A DNA stretch of 64,000 nucleotides, from the NCBI GenBank assembly GCA_030430205.1, contig JAUIGE010000016.1, positions 62,001 to 126,000 on the forward strand, read 5' to 3'. Positions 42,324 to 52,500 of the stretch are shown one piece after another. The notes under the pieces are model-generated. The model ran no database searches and was not told the origin of the DNA. It saw only the letters and a list, made by a program, of their open reading frames with translations. Numbering within the stretch: position 1 is the stretch's first letter; the number at the start of each line of letters is the position of its first letter. The position numbers and the translations under genes are program-made. The DNA is from Bacteroidia bacterium (GTDB lineage Bacteria; Bacteroidota; Bacteroidia; J057).

Positions 42324-44567
42324 TCATGCGAACACAACTTTCCCCTCAAAATCCACAACCAATTCCTGCGCCTGCAAAGCAGGCTTCTCCACCAGCATCC
42401 GCGCCAAAGGCGCGATAATCAGCCGCTCCACCTCCCGCTGTAGCGGTCGGGCACCGTATTTGGGGTCGAAGCCCTTTTGGGCTATGAAGGCGATGAGCTC
42501 ATCGCTAAAGGAGAGCCTCAGCTTGCGCTGGCGGATGCCATCCCGCTGGGCTATACCTTCCAGCTCTAGCTGGGCGATTTTGTGGATGGTATCGCCATCC
42601 AGCGGCTGAAATACCAGGGACATGTCAATGCGGTTAAAAAATTCAGGGCGGAAAAAATGGCGGATGTCCCGCTCATAATCATCCGGTTGATAGTTGCGAA
42701 ATCCCAGCGAACTACCGCGTTTGCTGCCCAGATTCGAAGTCATGATGATGATCGTATTGCGAAAATCCGTTACCCGGCCGGTATCATCCGCCAGCATGCC
42801 TTCATCCAGAACTGTCAGCAAAGCATCAAAAATCAGCGGATTCGCTTTTTCAATTTCATCCAGCAAAACCACGGAAAAAGGTTTTTCCCGCACCTGACGC
42901 ACCAGTTTTCCTTCCGAACCAATCAGCCGATAAATCTGAGCTGGATGCTGAAATTCGCTCATATCGAGCCGGATAAGTGGCTGGCTGCTTTGGCCCTGCC
43001 CAAAGAAATATCCAGACAAAGCTTTGGCGGTAGCCGTTTTGCCCACGCCGGTAGGACCGGCAAAAAGCAAAGTAGCCACAGGCTTATGCGGGTCATTGAG
43101 GCCCGCCTTAAATACTTTGATGATGGAGCAAAGCCTATCAATGACAGGGTCCTGGCCTTTTATTTTTTCCAGGAAAAAATTGCGCAGGGCTTCGGCCTTC
43201 AGCGGGATTTCATCCCGCAGGAGGAAATCGGGCATGCCCGTCTGGCTCGTAAAAGCCTTGATGACAAAAGCTTTGTCTATGCTGCTTTTTTGTTCCAAAA
43301 GGGCCGCATTCGCGACCTGAGAGAGAAAGCGTACCGCTTTGCCGGGGAAACTCTCGTATCGCAAAAAGCGATCGAGCAGGACATAACTGAGCTCCAGCGC
43401 ATCGCGCTCAAAGGCCAATTCTGCCACCCGACCGATGTGGTCGTTGAAGAGGTCGAAGACCTTGAGGCTGGTAGCCTGATCCATCTCTTTGACCTGTATG
43501 ATCTTAAAATGCTCCGCAAAGCCGGGGAGCAGGCGGCGCATGGCCTCCAATTGTTCGGGCGTCATCTCGCCGATGAGTTGCAACTGTCCCGCGCGGATAA
43601 AAGGCAGCAGAAATGCTGCCACCGAATCTTCGGGGCCGCTGCCACCGATGGTTACCAGTGTCACGAAATTTTCGAGCCACAGAAAGCCTCTGGCTTGCTC
43701 CAATTCGGTCACGATATGTTCGCAGATTTGCTGCCATTCGCCGAGGTACTTGGCTTTCGCCGTGAGGCGAACGGGCGTGCTGCGCCAGAAGCTGTTTCGC
43801 TCAAAAGGCAGCTGGCTTTTTTGCTTCGAATGCAATTCGCGGATGGCTTCGCGTATGATGGCGCTTTTGCCCACGCCGGCTTTGCCGACGAGCAGGACAT
43901 TGGCGCTTTCTTCGAGCATGATATGCCTGAGGCGATTGACCTCCTTGCTGCGCTCCCAGGCAGCGGGGCTTTGAATGCTGCTTTGGCCTTTGCGGCTTTG
44001 AGGGAGGCGTTCAGCTATGCTGACCAGGTTTTGGAAGTGGGAATAATCAAGCTGAGGCGCTTTTGAACCTTCTTTGGTCTTGGGCACATTCACCTTCAGC
44101 TTTTCCAGCCAGGGTTTTTCAGCGCGTGTATACTGGATTACCTGATCGGGACTCATGCTATAGAAAATGTCCCGCGCAAAATGCTTAACGAGCTTTTCCA
44201 CATCCTTTTCCTGGTAGAAATAAAAACTGCTGTCCAGTAAAGGGAAAAAGCATTCAAAGTAGCCATATTCATTCGGGCCATACACGGCAGTCACCTCCAC
44301 ATCAATCACTTCTTTGATGGGAAAAACCCGGTTGCCATCACTATAATGTGGTCTGACCTCAAGCTTCACGCTTTTCATCTTCGCCGAAGTGATCTCCGGC
44401 TCACTGAATGCATAAGCCTTCAACTTCTTCTCAATATAAGTCCCCAGATCTGCCTTCAGGCTCTGCAGGTCTGGCGAGATGAGCTCCTGCTCAAAACCCA
44501 CCATCCTGCCGAGGATGGCACCTGAAGGTAGTTTTTGACAGACTAAGGGGTATTCGTATATTTTCAT
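42324..44567 (-). CDS. ClpB/ClpA-like double AAA+ ATPase (short form, no release-factor tail)
   Basis: This 747-residue protein has a novel N-terminal domain (about 1-195) in place of the Clp-N repeat, then two AAA+ modules. Module 1 has Walker A G-K-A-G-V-G-K-S (228-235) and a pore-loop-like K-Y-L-G-E-W (273-278). Its Walker B position reads L-W-L-E-N (296-300), without the catalytic D-E. Module 2 has Walker A G-P-T-G-V-G-K-T (504-511), intact Walker B L-L-D-E-I (568-572), sensor T-S-N-L and arginine finger F-N-R-I (R646). The canonical aromatic pore loop of ClpB module 2 (P-P-G-Y-V-G) is deleted: R-L-I-G is followed directly by S-E-G-K-L. No ClpP-binding I-G-F/L loop is evident. It is the last gene of the operon. 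Confidence 0.85.
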   Translation of the reverse strand: MKIYEYPLVCQKLPSGAILGRMVGFEQELISPDLQSLKADLGTYIEKKLKAYAFSEPEITSAKMKSVKLEVRPHYSDGNRVFPIKEVIDVEVTAVYGPNEYGYFECFFPLLDSSFYFYQEKDVEKLVKHFARDIFYSMSPDQVIQYTRAEKPWLEKLKVNVPKTKEGSKAPQLDYSHFQNLVSIAERLPQSRKGQSSIQSPAAWERSKEVNRLRHIMLEESANVLLVGKAGVGKSAIIREAIRELHSKQKSQLPFERNSFWRSTPVRLTAKAKYLGEWQQICEHIVTELEQARGFLWLENFVTLVTIGGSGPEDSVAAFLLPFIRAGQLQLIGEMTPEQLEAMRRLLPGFAEHFKIIQVKEMDQATSLKVFDLFNDHIGRVAELAFERDALELSYVLLDRFLRYESFPGKAVRFLSQVANAALLEQKSSIDKAFVIKAFTSQTGMPDFLLRDEIPLKAEALRNFFLEKIKGQDPVIDRLCSIIKVFKAGLNDPHKPVATLLFAGPTGVGKTATAKALSGYFFGQGQSSQPLIRLDMSEFQHPAQIYRLIGSEGKLVRQVREKPFSVVLLDEIEKANPLIFDALLTVLDEGMLADDTGRVTDFRNTIIIMTSNLGSKRGSSLGFRNYQPDDYERDIRHFFRPEFFNRIDMSLVFQPLDGDTIHKIAQLELEGIAQRDGIRQRKLRLSFSDELIAFIAQKGFDPKYGARPLQREVERLIIAPLARMLVEKPALQAQELVVDFEGKVVFA

Positions 44568-44619
44568 GCCTGGTGTGATTTTGTGGGGGGAAAGTTACGG
44601 GTTTTTTTCGACCCCTATC

Positions 44620-47600
44620 CTAAGACAAACTCCCCCAAAACAGCAACCGCAGCTCCCGCTTCTTCAAATTGGCGGGATTCACCATGCCGGTGCGCAGGTC
44701 GGTCACATTGCCTTTGAGGTGGGAGCGGAGGAGCTGCTTCTTCTTGCGGTTGGCGTGCCAGAGGTGCTTCCAGTTTTGGTCTTCGAAGGTGTAGAGGCGG
44801 ATGCTGTATTTGATGCGGTCCTCGGCGGAATTGTGTGCTTCATCGGGTGTATCTATCAGTTGATAGGCGAAATCGGTGGGGGAGAGCAGGGGCGGTATGC
44901 GGTGGATGCTGCATTCGACAGGGAAAAGCGATTTGTGGCTGAGGAAGAGCAGGTGCACGCCCACCTCCTGCTGGAATAAATCCAGCAAGCCCGGCCCTTC
45001 CAGGGCCAGAAACAAATCATCCTTGCCGTCCACGGCAAGGATCTCCCCAGGATAAATATCCTGGTAAAGCGTAGCCAAAAAGTAGCAGAAGACTTCTTCT
45101 GATGGCAGGAGCCGGTTTTTGGAAACCAGTGGTTTCAGGCGGATCAGCACACGCTCAACACCTTTGTTGAGGTATTTACTGGCGAAATATTCGAGCCAGC
45201 AGATGCTGTGGTGCAATTCGAAGTAGATCGAATTGCTTTCTTCCACGATGCGATCGGCTGCGCCGATCAGGTCCTGCAGGTAATCCTGCACCGCCATCTG
45301 CGAGTACAACTCGCGGAGGAAGCCTTTGTCGCTTTCATCCAGCCCGCGGCTGATGGATTTGGTGCGGAAGTTGGATCCGCTCAGGTTGATGCGTTTGCGG
45401 GTCTGAAAGTCCCATACAATGGTTTTGAGCTGCTCTTCCAGTTCAAAAATCTGCTCCTTCAGGTTGAGCAGGTTTTCCATTTCCGTATCTCCTTCTTCAA
45501 ATACCAGCAGATTCCCTTCCTCTTCCTCCTCTTCTTCTTCCATTTTTTGCAAACTCATTTTCACCCATTTGACCCTTTCCATCAGGCTTTCAAACTGGCT
45601 TTGGCCGATCTCGTCCTGGCTGAAATTTGGCAATTTCCAATCGCCGGGCGGAATATGTTCCAGGCTCACGAGTTGCGGCAACAGCTTTTTATCCTGAAGA
45701 AGCAGGTTGAAAATAACAGGGTTTTGCGGAGGCGTCTCCACCAGCTGCTCTGCGAGCAGCAGCGTCATGTCTTTTTCTATCTGGCGCTTGAGCGCCCTGC
45801 CGCCATATTCGGGATCGAAGCCGCGGGCGGCTATGCGCTCCAAAGCCTCTTTGGTGATGTTGAGGATGGTATGACGGCGGATAAAGCCGTGTCGTTGCAG
45901 CAAATGGTGGATTTGCAGCCAGGCGATCTCGGCTATATGCTTCGCCTCCAGGCGATGAAATATCACGACCTGGTCGATGCGGTTGATGAATTCCGGGCGG
46001 AAAAAGTCCATGACCGCCTTGCGGTAGGTGCTCTCCGCGAGGTCCTCGCGGCCCAGCAGATTGATCTCCTGGCGCACGCGGTCCGCGCCCAGGTTGGAGG
46101 TCATCATGATGACCGTATTGCAAAAGCTCACCGTGCGCCCCAGGGCGTCCGTCAGGCGGCCTTCCCCCAGGACCTGTAGGAGCAGGTTGTGTACATCTGG
46201 ATGCGCCTTTTCGATTTCATCAAACAATAAAACACAATAAGGATTGTAGCGGATCTTGGCGGTCAATTGCCCTTCGGGCTGGCTGAAGTCGCCTACGAGG
46301 CGGTTGACAGCATTGCCATCGATGAATTCATTCATGTCGAAACGCACCAGCCGATCTTCATGTGTGAAGAGGAAATCGGCCAATATTTTGGCCGCATGGG
46401 TCTTGCCGACGCCTGTCGGCCCGATAAATAGAAAAGAGCCAAAGGGGCGATCGGGATCATTCAATTGCGCTTTGAGCGAACTGAGCAGGTCTGTCATGCA
46501 GCTGATGGCCTCGCTTTGACCGATGATATGCTGGTCAAAGTAGCTGCGAAACTCTTCGCTGTTGAGGGCGATTTCGGTATCCGCGATGCGCGGATGCAGA
46601 TGTGTTTGGGCACCAAACTCCCGGATCACATGGTCCGGACTGACAGCCTTATCGCTGTATTTGCTGGCCAGCTGATGCAGGCTGTCGGAAACACGGCCCA
46701 CCAGGGCTTCCTGGCGGAAAAAGCGCTTGTGAAGCTCTACGAGCTTTTTGAGGGCGATATTGTCAATCGCAAAATCGTGTTGCTTCTCCAGCTGCACGCG
46801 CTTGCGTGCGATGATGCGAAGCGCGTCCGCTTCGCGGGGTTCTTGTATGCGCAGGACCTTAAAAAGGTCTGTGAAGGAGCGATCCAATTCGCTGGCGATG
46901 TCCCACTCCTCAGGCGTAGCCTCCAGGATCAGCTGAAGCTGGCGATTTTGCAGGTAGGGCTTGAGCACATCGCTCAGAGTCATGTTGTTTTGAGCAGATT
47001 TTCCGATGCGGAAAAGGGCGATCAGGTTGCTGAAGTAGAGCTTGTCCCGGCGTTGCTTATAAGCATGATGTGGCTTCATCGCATAGCCGATGATGGCTTC
47101 CATGCGCCTTTGCCATGCACCTACCACGCTCATACCGGCGATCACCCGAGAGGGATCTATATGCCAGATGTCGTCCAGCAAATGGTAGTCCTTTTCCTTA
47201 TTTGCCTCCAGATAGCGTCGGATGGACTCATGCAAGAGGGTGCTTTTTCCCACCTTCCTCGGACCGATGATAACCACAGGGACATGGTCTTTTCCATAGA
47301 TCAATTGCCGCAATTGTTCTACAATTTTATCCGAAAAAAAGGCCTCATGTAGCTCATGCGGGTAAAGGTCGTTGAGATCCTGGCCGACTCTGCGGATTTC
47401 GAATGCGCCGTCAAAGGTGTCGGTTTGACGGAAAAATTGCTTGAAGGCATCTTCCTGGTCGATATCCAGCTTGAGTTGCTCTTGCCTGACGTAGAGGCTG
47501 AGTTCTATATTGGTGCAAAATTCTCTTTTCTCTGCCGCAAACTGCTCCAGGAGAATTTCTCCTTTCTCTTCACTTTTTTGCTGGCGAGGCCAGGCCTGCA

Positions 47601-48000
47601 TGTGCGCAGTGACTTCGTCCACAAGCTGAGAGCGGGAAGGGTCTTTGTGTTGACTGATGAAAAAATAGTTGTGGAGAGAAGGCAGGCAAACGTAGGTATA
47701 GCCCTTCAGCTGAAAGCGAACAACCGTCACCTCGCCGATGAAGTAGCGCCTTCCGTAGGAAAATTCAAGGTTGAAGGTGTCGGAAATGTATTCCGGCAAA
47801 AACTGGTGCCAAAGCAGTTCCTGCCTGCTTTCTTCATTCAGTTTATCTCCTGTAAAGGCCTTTCTCAAGGCTTTCATATACTTGCGCAGCGCATCCTCAT
47901 AGCGCTTGTCTGTGACTACAGGCTCCTCCTGAAACAAGGGCCGGATGAGGTAGCGGTCTTTTTTATGGCGAACCCAGATGGGTGTTTCGAATCTTAGCAT
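44620..48000 (-). CDS. Clp-like AAA+ ATPase fused to a release-factor-like C-terminal module
   Basis: This 1,126-residue protein has an N-terminal domain unlike Clp-N (1-235). A first AAA+ module follows with Walker A G-P-R-K-V-G-K-S (246-253) but a ruined Walker B (L-Y-F-S-N, 321-325). The second has intact G-P-T-G-V-G-K-T (527-534), L-L-F-D-E (591-595) and arginine finger R674. The region normally holding the G-Y-V-G pore loop is replaced by D-F-S-Q-P-E. After a Glu-rich linker and coiled coil (about 815-880), the C-terminus resembles a class I release factor: an E-V-G-V-H segment near 1012-1016 and V-T-D-L-R-T-G-M at 1099-1106, close to RF2's K-D-L-R-T-G. No G-G-Q is present, so peptidyl-tRNA hydrolysis is not expected. 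It is 100 bases downstream of the AlbA_2 gene. Confidence 0.8.
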   Translation of the reverse strand: MLRFETPIWVRHKKDRYLIRPLFQEEPVVTDKRYEDALRKYMKALRKAFTGDKLNEESRQELLWHQFLPEYISDTFNLEFSYGRRYFIGEVTVVRFQLKGYTYVCLPSLHNYFFISQHKDPSRSQLVDEVTAHMQAWPRQQKSEEKGEILLEQFAAEKREFCTNIELSLYVRQEQLKLDIDQEDAFKQFFRQTDTFDGAFEIRRVGQDLNDLYPHELHEAFFSDKIVEQLRQLIYGKDHVPVVIIGPRKVGKSTLLHESIRRYLEANKEKDYHLLDDIWHIDPSRVIAGMSVVGAWQRRMEAIIGYAMKPHHAYKQRRDKLYFSNLIALFRIGKSAQNNMTLSDVLKPYLQNRQLQLILEATPEEWDIASELDRSFTDLFKVLRIQEPREADALRIIARKRVQLEKQHDFAIDNIALKKLVELHKRFFRQEALVGRVSDSLHQLASKYSDKAVSPDHVIREFGAQTHLHPRIADTEIALNSEEFRSYFDQHIIGQSEAISCMTDLLSSLKAQLNDPDRPFGSFLFIGPTGVGKTHAAKILADFLFTHEDRLVRFDMNEFIDGNAVNRLVGDFSQPEGQLTAKIRYNPYCVLLFDEIEKAHPDVHNLLLQVLGEGRLTDALGRTVSFCNTVIMMTSNLGADRVRQEINLLGREDLAESTYRKAVMDFFRPEFINRIDQVVIFHRLEAKHIAEIAWLQIHHLLQRHGFIRRHTILNITKEALERIAARGFDPEYGGRALKRQIEKDMTLLLAEQLVETPPQNPVIFNLLLQDKKLLPQLVSLEHIPPGDWKLPNFSQDEIGQSQFESLMERVKWVKMSLQKMEEEEEEEEGNLLVFEEGDTEMENLLNLKEQIFELEEQLKTIVWDFQTRKRINLSGSNFRTKSISRGLDESDKGFLRELYSQMAVQDYLQDLIGAADRIVEESNSIYFELHHSICWLEYFASKYLNKGVERVLIRLKPLVSKNRLLPSEEVFCYFLATLYQDIYPGEILAVDGKDDLFLALEGPGLLDLFQQEVGVHLLFLSHKSLFPVECSIHRIPPLLSPTDFAYQLIDTPDEAHNSAEDRIKYSIRLYTFEDQNWKHLWHANRKKKQLLRSHLKGNVTDLRTGMVNPANLKKRELRLLFWGSLS

Positions 48001-48100
48001 GGAGAAGATGTATCAAATAACCGTCAAATAAGTAAGTGTCTGATTATTAGTGTGTTACATATATTTTGGTCCTGTTCTGCAATTATCCATCAAATAAACG

Positions 48101-49549
48101 CTATGCCCAAAAAGGAATATATTTCGCATACTTTCTTGAGTTAGTATGTGGATCATCGTCTTTTATCATTCCTGTCTCAAGAGCATCTCTTATAATCCTT
48201 GAAGCTACGGCAGCGTTTCTATTTTCTATACCAAACCGTTGCCTTAATGACTGATTTGTCATTTTTTCATTTGTTATGTATTTTAAACAGCAATGCTGAT
48301 AAGTTGCCCTAACCTTATCCTTTTTATCCATATTCTTAAGTTGCTTGTAAGCATAAAGAATGGCTTTCGTATGTCTTTGTAAAATGAGAAAATCAGGAGC
48401 CGGTAATTGAAAAACTTCTGTTGAAGCGATTACTTTATCTATTCCACTTCCTTTTTCCTCACAAATTCCCAACCTCCTGAGTAAATCCGCCAATTTCTCA
48501 TTTCTGGATTGGTATTCATCAATAAACCTTTCCGGAGTGATTAAAGGCAATCCTGAGTTGGAAATCTCTATTCGATCGCTGTAAATCTCAATGATGGGAA
48601 ATCCTTTTTCCTCAAAATCCTGATGAATGAGAGCATTCGCGACTAATTCCCGAATGGCAATTTCTGGATACATCCGTACTTCCTTTCTAAGAGCCTGACC
48701 AATAACTTCATTAGTCGGTAGCTGGCTATTTATCCAGTTTATTAATCCTATAAAACCGACGGCATATCCATTTTCCCTTATTTCTTCTCTGGTGGTGTGG
48801 AGTTTGTTTTTGCCATCATAAATAATAACCCGAACGGCTTTCCTGTAGAGAGTCGAAAAATCGTTTAGATTTTTAGCAAAAAGTATTGCTCCTAAATGGG
48901 TTATGCTATAGCCTTTCTTTGAAGGAACGATAAACTCCTCAGAGATAAATTTTTCAATTACTCCATCACGGGAACTGGGATAGGGAATTCTCAGAAGCTC
49001 AAAATAGCTTTGAGTGTCTAAAAGGGAGACAACTTTATCTGCTGAAACATCTGGTAGTGCTTTCCTTTTTTCAAATGCTAATGAGGGCCCTCTTTTCCAT
49101 ATTTTTCGTGCTTTTTCAGGAAATTCGTTCAGTTTTCTTGAAATACTGCCCACCCGAATATAAGCCTGGTGTTGGAATTCTACGGGCTGGTTGTGTGTTG
49201 CTGGGATGATAAACATGGATATTCCTTTCGTCTCATATTCAAATTCATAAATCTCAAAATCAATTCTTGGGTTAAGCCTCTGGGCTAACCAATGTTCTAG
49301 TTCTTCTTTGCCTATTTGAGCACTTTTTGCTTTGAATGTAGTTCCTACTATTTGGTGTGTTTGGTCCTCGACTCCAAAAACTAAATAACCATATTCCTGA
49401 TTGTGAATACATGCCCCGTTAGATAAGGCAGAAAGTAACCTGCCAATTTCCTCATGGGAGTGAAAATTATATTTGAATTCAACCCATTCACTTTCCTTGG
49501 GTTGCTTTACGAGGTCTTCTAGTAAGCGATGCAATTGTGCTTCTTTCAT
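48101..49549 (-). CDS. AlbA_2 (Schlafen-type) DNA-binding/GHKL-like regulator
   Basis: This 482-residue protein starts with an AlbA_2 domain (about 15-140, including E-S-E-W-V-E-F-K-Y-N and G-Y-L-V-F-G-V-E-D). A middle HATPase_c_4 region follows, with E-L-V-A-N-A-L-I-H-Q-D-F (about 300) and G-S-G-I-D-K, and then a winged-helix end with V-R-A-T-Y-Q-H and F-G-I-E-N-R-N-A-A-V-A-S-R-I-I. Family members are ATP-binding transcription regulators, several linked to defence islands. The gene is visibly more AT-rich than its Clp-like neighbours. It sits 18 bases after one Clp gene and 100 bases before another, so it interrupts them and may have been inserted. Confidence 0.85.
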   Translation of the reverse strand: MKEAQLHRLLEDLVKQPKESEWVEFKYNFHSHEEIGRLLSALSNGACIHNQEYGYLVFGVEDQTHQIVGTTFKAKSAQIGKEELEHWLAQRLNPRIDFEIYEFEYETKGISMFIIPATHNQPVEFQHQAYIRVGSISRKLNEFPEKARKIWKRGPSLAFEKRKALPDVSADKVVSLLDTQSYFELLRIPYPSSRDGVIEKFISEEFIVPSKKGYSITHLGAILFAKNLNDFSTLYRKAVRVIIYDGKNKLHTTREEIRENGYAVGFIGLINWINSQLPTNEVIGQALRKEVRMYPEIAIRELVANALIHQDFEEKGFPIIEIYSDRIEISNSGLPLITPERFIDEYQSRNEKLADLLRRLGICEEKGSGIDKVIASTEVFQLPAPDFLILQRHTKAILYAYKQLKNMDKKDKVRATYQHCCLKYITNEKMTNQSLRQRFGIENRNAAVASRIIRDALETGMIKDDDPHTNSRKYAKYIPFWA

Positions 49550-49567
49550 ACTCTACCTATAAAAGGA

Positions 49568-52500
49568 TTACGATACAAGATATTCATTCAGTTTCTGCCC
49601 AAACTTCTCTTCGAGCAGGGCAAAAAGGTTTTTGTCAAAGTGCTTGCCCGGCAAAGTGACTTTGTAGTGTGTGTCCTGCAGCCCTTCTGAGGGATGGTAG
49701 CTGCGGCGGAAGTTTTGCTGGGCAAAAAACTTTTGCCTGTGAACGCCATCCGGCGTCTCAAATTCATGTAGCGATCCTTTTTGCATGGCGACAAAATATT
49801 TGTGCGGCACCCGCTTTTTATTGATCCATTTTTGAAAACCTTCCTCTCCCTGTAAATAGAAATAACAGAGATCTCCCTTGATTTCCAATTCTATGCCCAC
49901 CAGGAGATACCTTTCTGGCATCTCCCTGGTTTTCAGGCTTTTGCTTAGGTATTCGGGCTCGCCCGCTTTCGGTTGGCTGTCAAACCATAAGGTATGTGCA
50001 AAGACTTTGAAGCCTTTTTTGGCGATGATTTCGAAGTAGACTTCCGCCAGGTCAAAAAGGCTGTCCTTTGCCCCATAAATCCCCATGCTGCAATGGGAAT
50101 AGGTTTCGCTTTCCAGTTGAATCAACTGCGTCTTAAGCGATGTGATTTCCTTTTTCCAGCCTGAAAATTTTTCCCACTGTGCTTCGGCCTCGCTGGCTTC
50201 CCCGTGAATCATCAGGAAATTGTCCAACTCAATCTGCTCGATGGATCTCAGCGCCTGTTCCATGCGCGCTTTCAGCTCGATGAGCGCCATATATTTCTTG
50301 CTTTTGGCATTGTCCTGCCAAAACTCGCTTTCCTTTTTGCGCTTTTTTAAAGCGCCCAACTCCCGCTCAAAACGATCGAGTTCACTGATCACTTTGGCGT
50401 ACAGATTGGCTTGCATGATGCTGTGGGTCAGGCGCCTCTGTCTGCTGCATTGGTCGACAAATTCACCGATGCGAAGCTCTTCGCCTTCGGCAAGCCGGCT
50501 TTCGAGCAAAGGCGATCCTTTGCGTTTTTGGATATCAAAGATCAGCTTTTGCTGATCGAGGGATACCCGCAACTCCAGCGGCACTTTGTGCTCGTACTGG
50601 TTGAGCTCATGTGCCAAAGGGATGATGAGCCGCTCGCGCAGCGTGCGCTGTAGAAAACGCGCTCCGTAGCGCGCATTGTAGCCTTTTTCGCCCAGAAAAT
50701 CCAGCACCTCTTTCTCTGGCAGAAAATTCACATCTCTTCCCTGGAAGCCTTCACGCTTCATGATATGCAGCAATTCCCTGTCCACAATCTTGCGGATAAC
50801 CTCCCTTTGCAGCGGAGCAAAGGCGATGATGCGATCAAGGCGGTTGAACAGTTCGGGCCGAAAGTGCGCCTGCACGGCTGTGCGAAAATGCTCTGAAGCA
50901 TCGGAAGCCGTAGGATCAGAACTGCCGAAGCCGACGCTGCTCGTCTGAAAGGCGCGCGCGCCGATATTGGAGGTCATGATGATGATGGTGGAGCAAAAAT
51001 CCGCCACGCGCCCGCGCGCGTCCGTCAGTCGGCCTTCTCCCAAAATCTGCAAAAGCAGATCATAAAAGGAAGGATGCACCTTCTCCAACTCATCAAAAAG
51101 GATCACAGAAAATGGATTTTGGCGGACAGTAGCTGTGAGCAGGCCTTCGCCTGAGCCTGTATCGCCCGTGAGGCGCATGACGGCAAGCATGTCGGTATAT
51201 TCGCTCATGTCAAAGCGAATCATTTTGTCGCGATTTCCAAAAAGGAATTGGGCCAGGACTTTGGCCATTTCGGTCTTGCCGACGCCTGTCGGCCCGGCAA
51301 ATAGCAGAGAAGCCAGAGGCTTGCCCCTTTTGATAACGGCCGCTTTGATGGAAAAAAGCAATTCCATCACAGTCTCTATCGCTTCATTTTGCCCATATAT
51401 ATTTTGCTGAAAAAAGCTGTTTACCTCCTCATAATCGAGGGCGAGCTGGTCGTTGACCATGAATTCGGGCAGGCCGGTCTCCTGGCAAAAAGCCTGGTAG
51501 ATATCGGCCTTGCTGATGGAGGCTTGCTCCGTTTTTTTCTTTTCGCTGAAAAGAGATTCGAGAAAGACGAGGGTCTTGCCCGGCAAGCCGGAGTAAGGCG
51601 TAAACCACTGCTGCAGGCGCAGGATTTCGAGGGCGGCATCCTCATCGGATGCAATGCGATGCTTGTGGGCGAGGTATTTGCTTTTTTTCAAAACAATCTC
51701 TTCCAGTTGGGCACGCTCAAGCTGAGGCAGCCGAATCTCCCGAAAGAGGGCGAGAAAGCCCGGCGCGCGCAATTCGATCCGGGCCGCCTCTTCTGGAGTA
51801 CACTCCGTCATGAGGATGATGTCGCCGCGGCTGATGTAGTCGCGCAGGTAGTCGGCGATGGAAAGGCTGTTGCCGACATATTGCCCGACCTCGAAGAGGT
51901 CTATGAGGCGGGGAAAATAGAGGATATCGCCTGCCTCCCGCAGTTCGTTGCAGAGCTGTGCGAGGTAGTCTTCCCAGCTGCCCTGCGCCGTCAGGCGGTG
52001 GATGAGCTGGGCGGCTGTAGCCTTCCAGACTTTCAGCTTATTCAGCTTGTGAATACTGCGGTCCCGGACAAACTGCCGAATAAGCTCCGTTTTCCCTTTT
52101 CCACTGCCCCCCACCACCAAAATGCTTGTAGGCGCTTTGCTTTTCATGGTGGAAACCAGCTGTTCGTATTTTTCTTCCAGACCGATGAGGACATTGTCGC
52201 TTAGCTCAAAGGGCTCCACTACTTTGTTGAGCAGGGCTTCTTCTTTCTCCTGCTGCCATTGCTCCAATTCGCTCATGGTATAGAAGAAAAAATCCGGCGC
52301 ATGGGTATGCACTTTCACCTCGCTAAACCACTGTGTGCTCAGGAGAGAAGGGATAGAGGAAAGCCTTTTTCGGCGAATAAATTCCAGCAGGATGTTGTCG
52401 CGCATGCTTTCGCGCAGCTTTTCCATCTCCCTGCCTACGGCAGTTAAGCCCAGCACAGGCACAAAGCCTGTCCAGTATGCGCCCTCCTCCCTGGGAGGCA

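Noticed and set aside
42582-44066. Long plus-strand reading frame of 494 codons
   Set aside because: It lies antisense to the ClpB-like gene, whose protein has clear AAA+ motifs. The plus-strand product has none.
45208-46179. Plus-strand reading frame of 323 codons
   Set aside because: Antisense shadow of the Clp/release-factor fusion gene.
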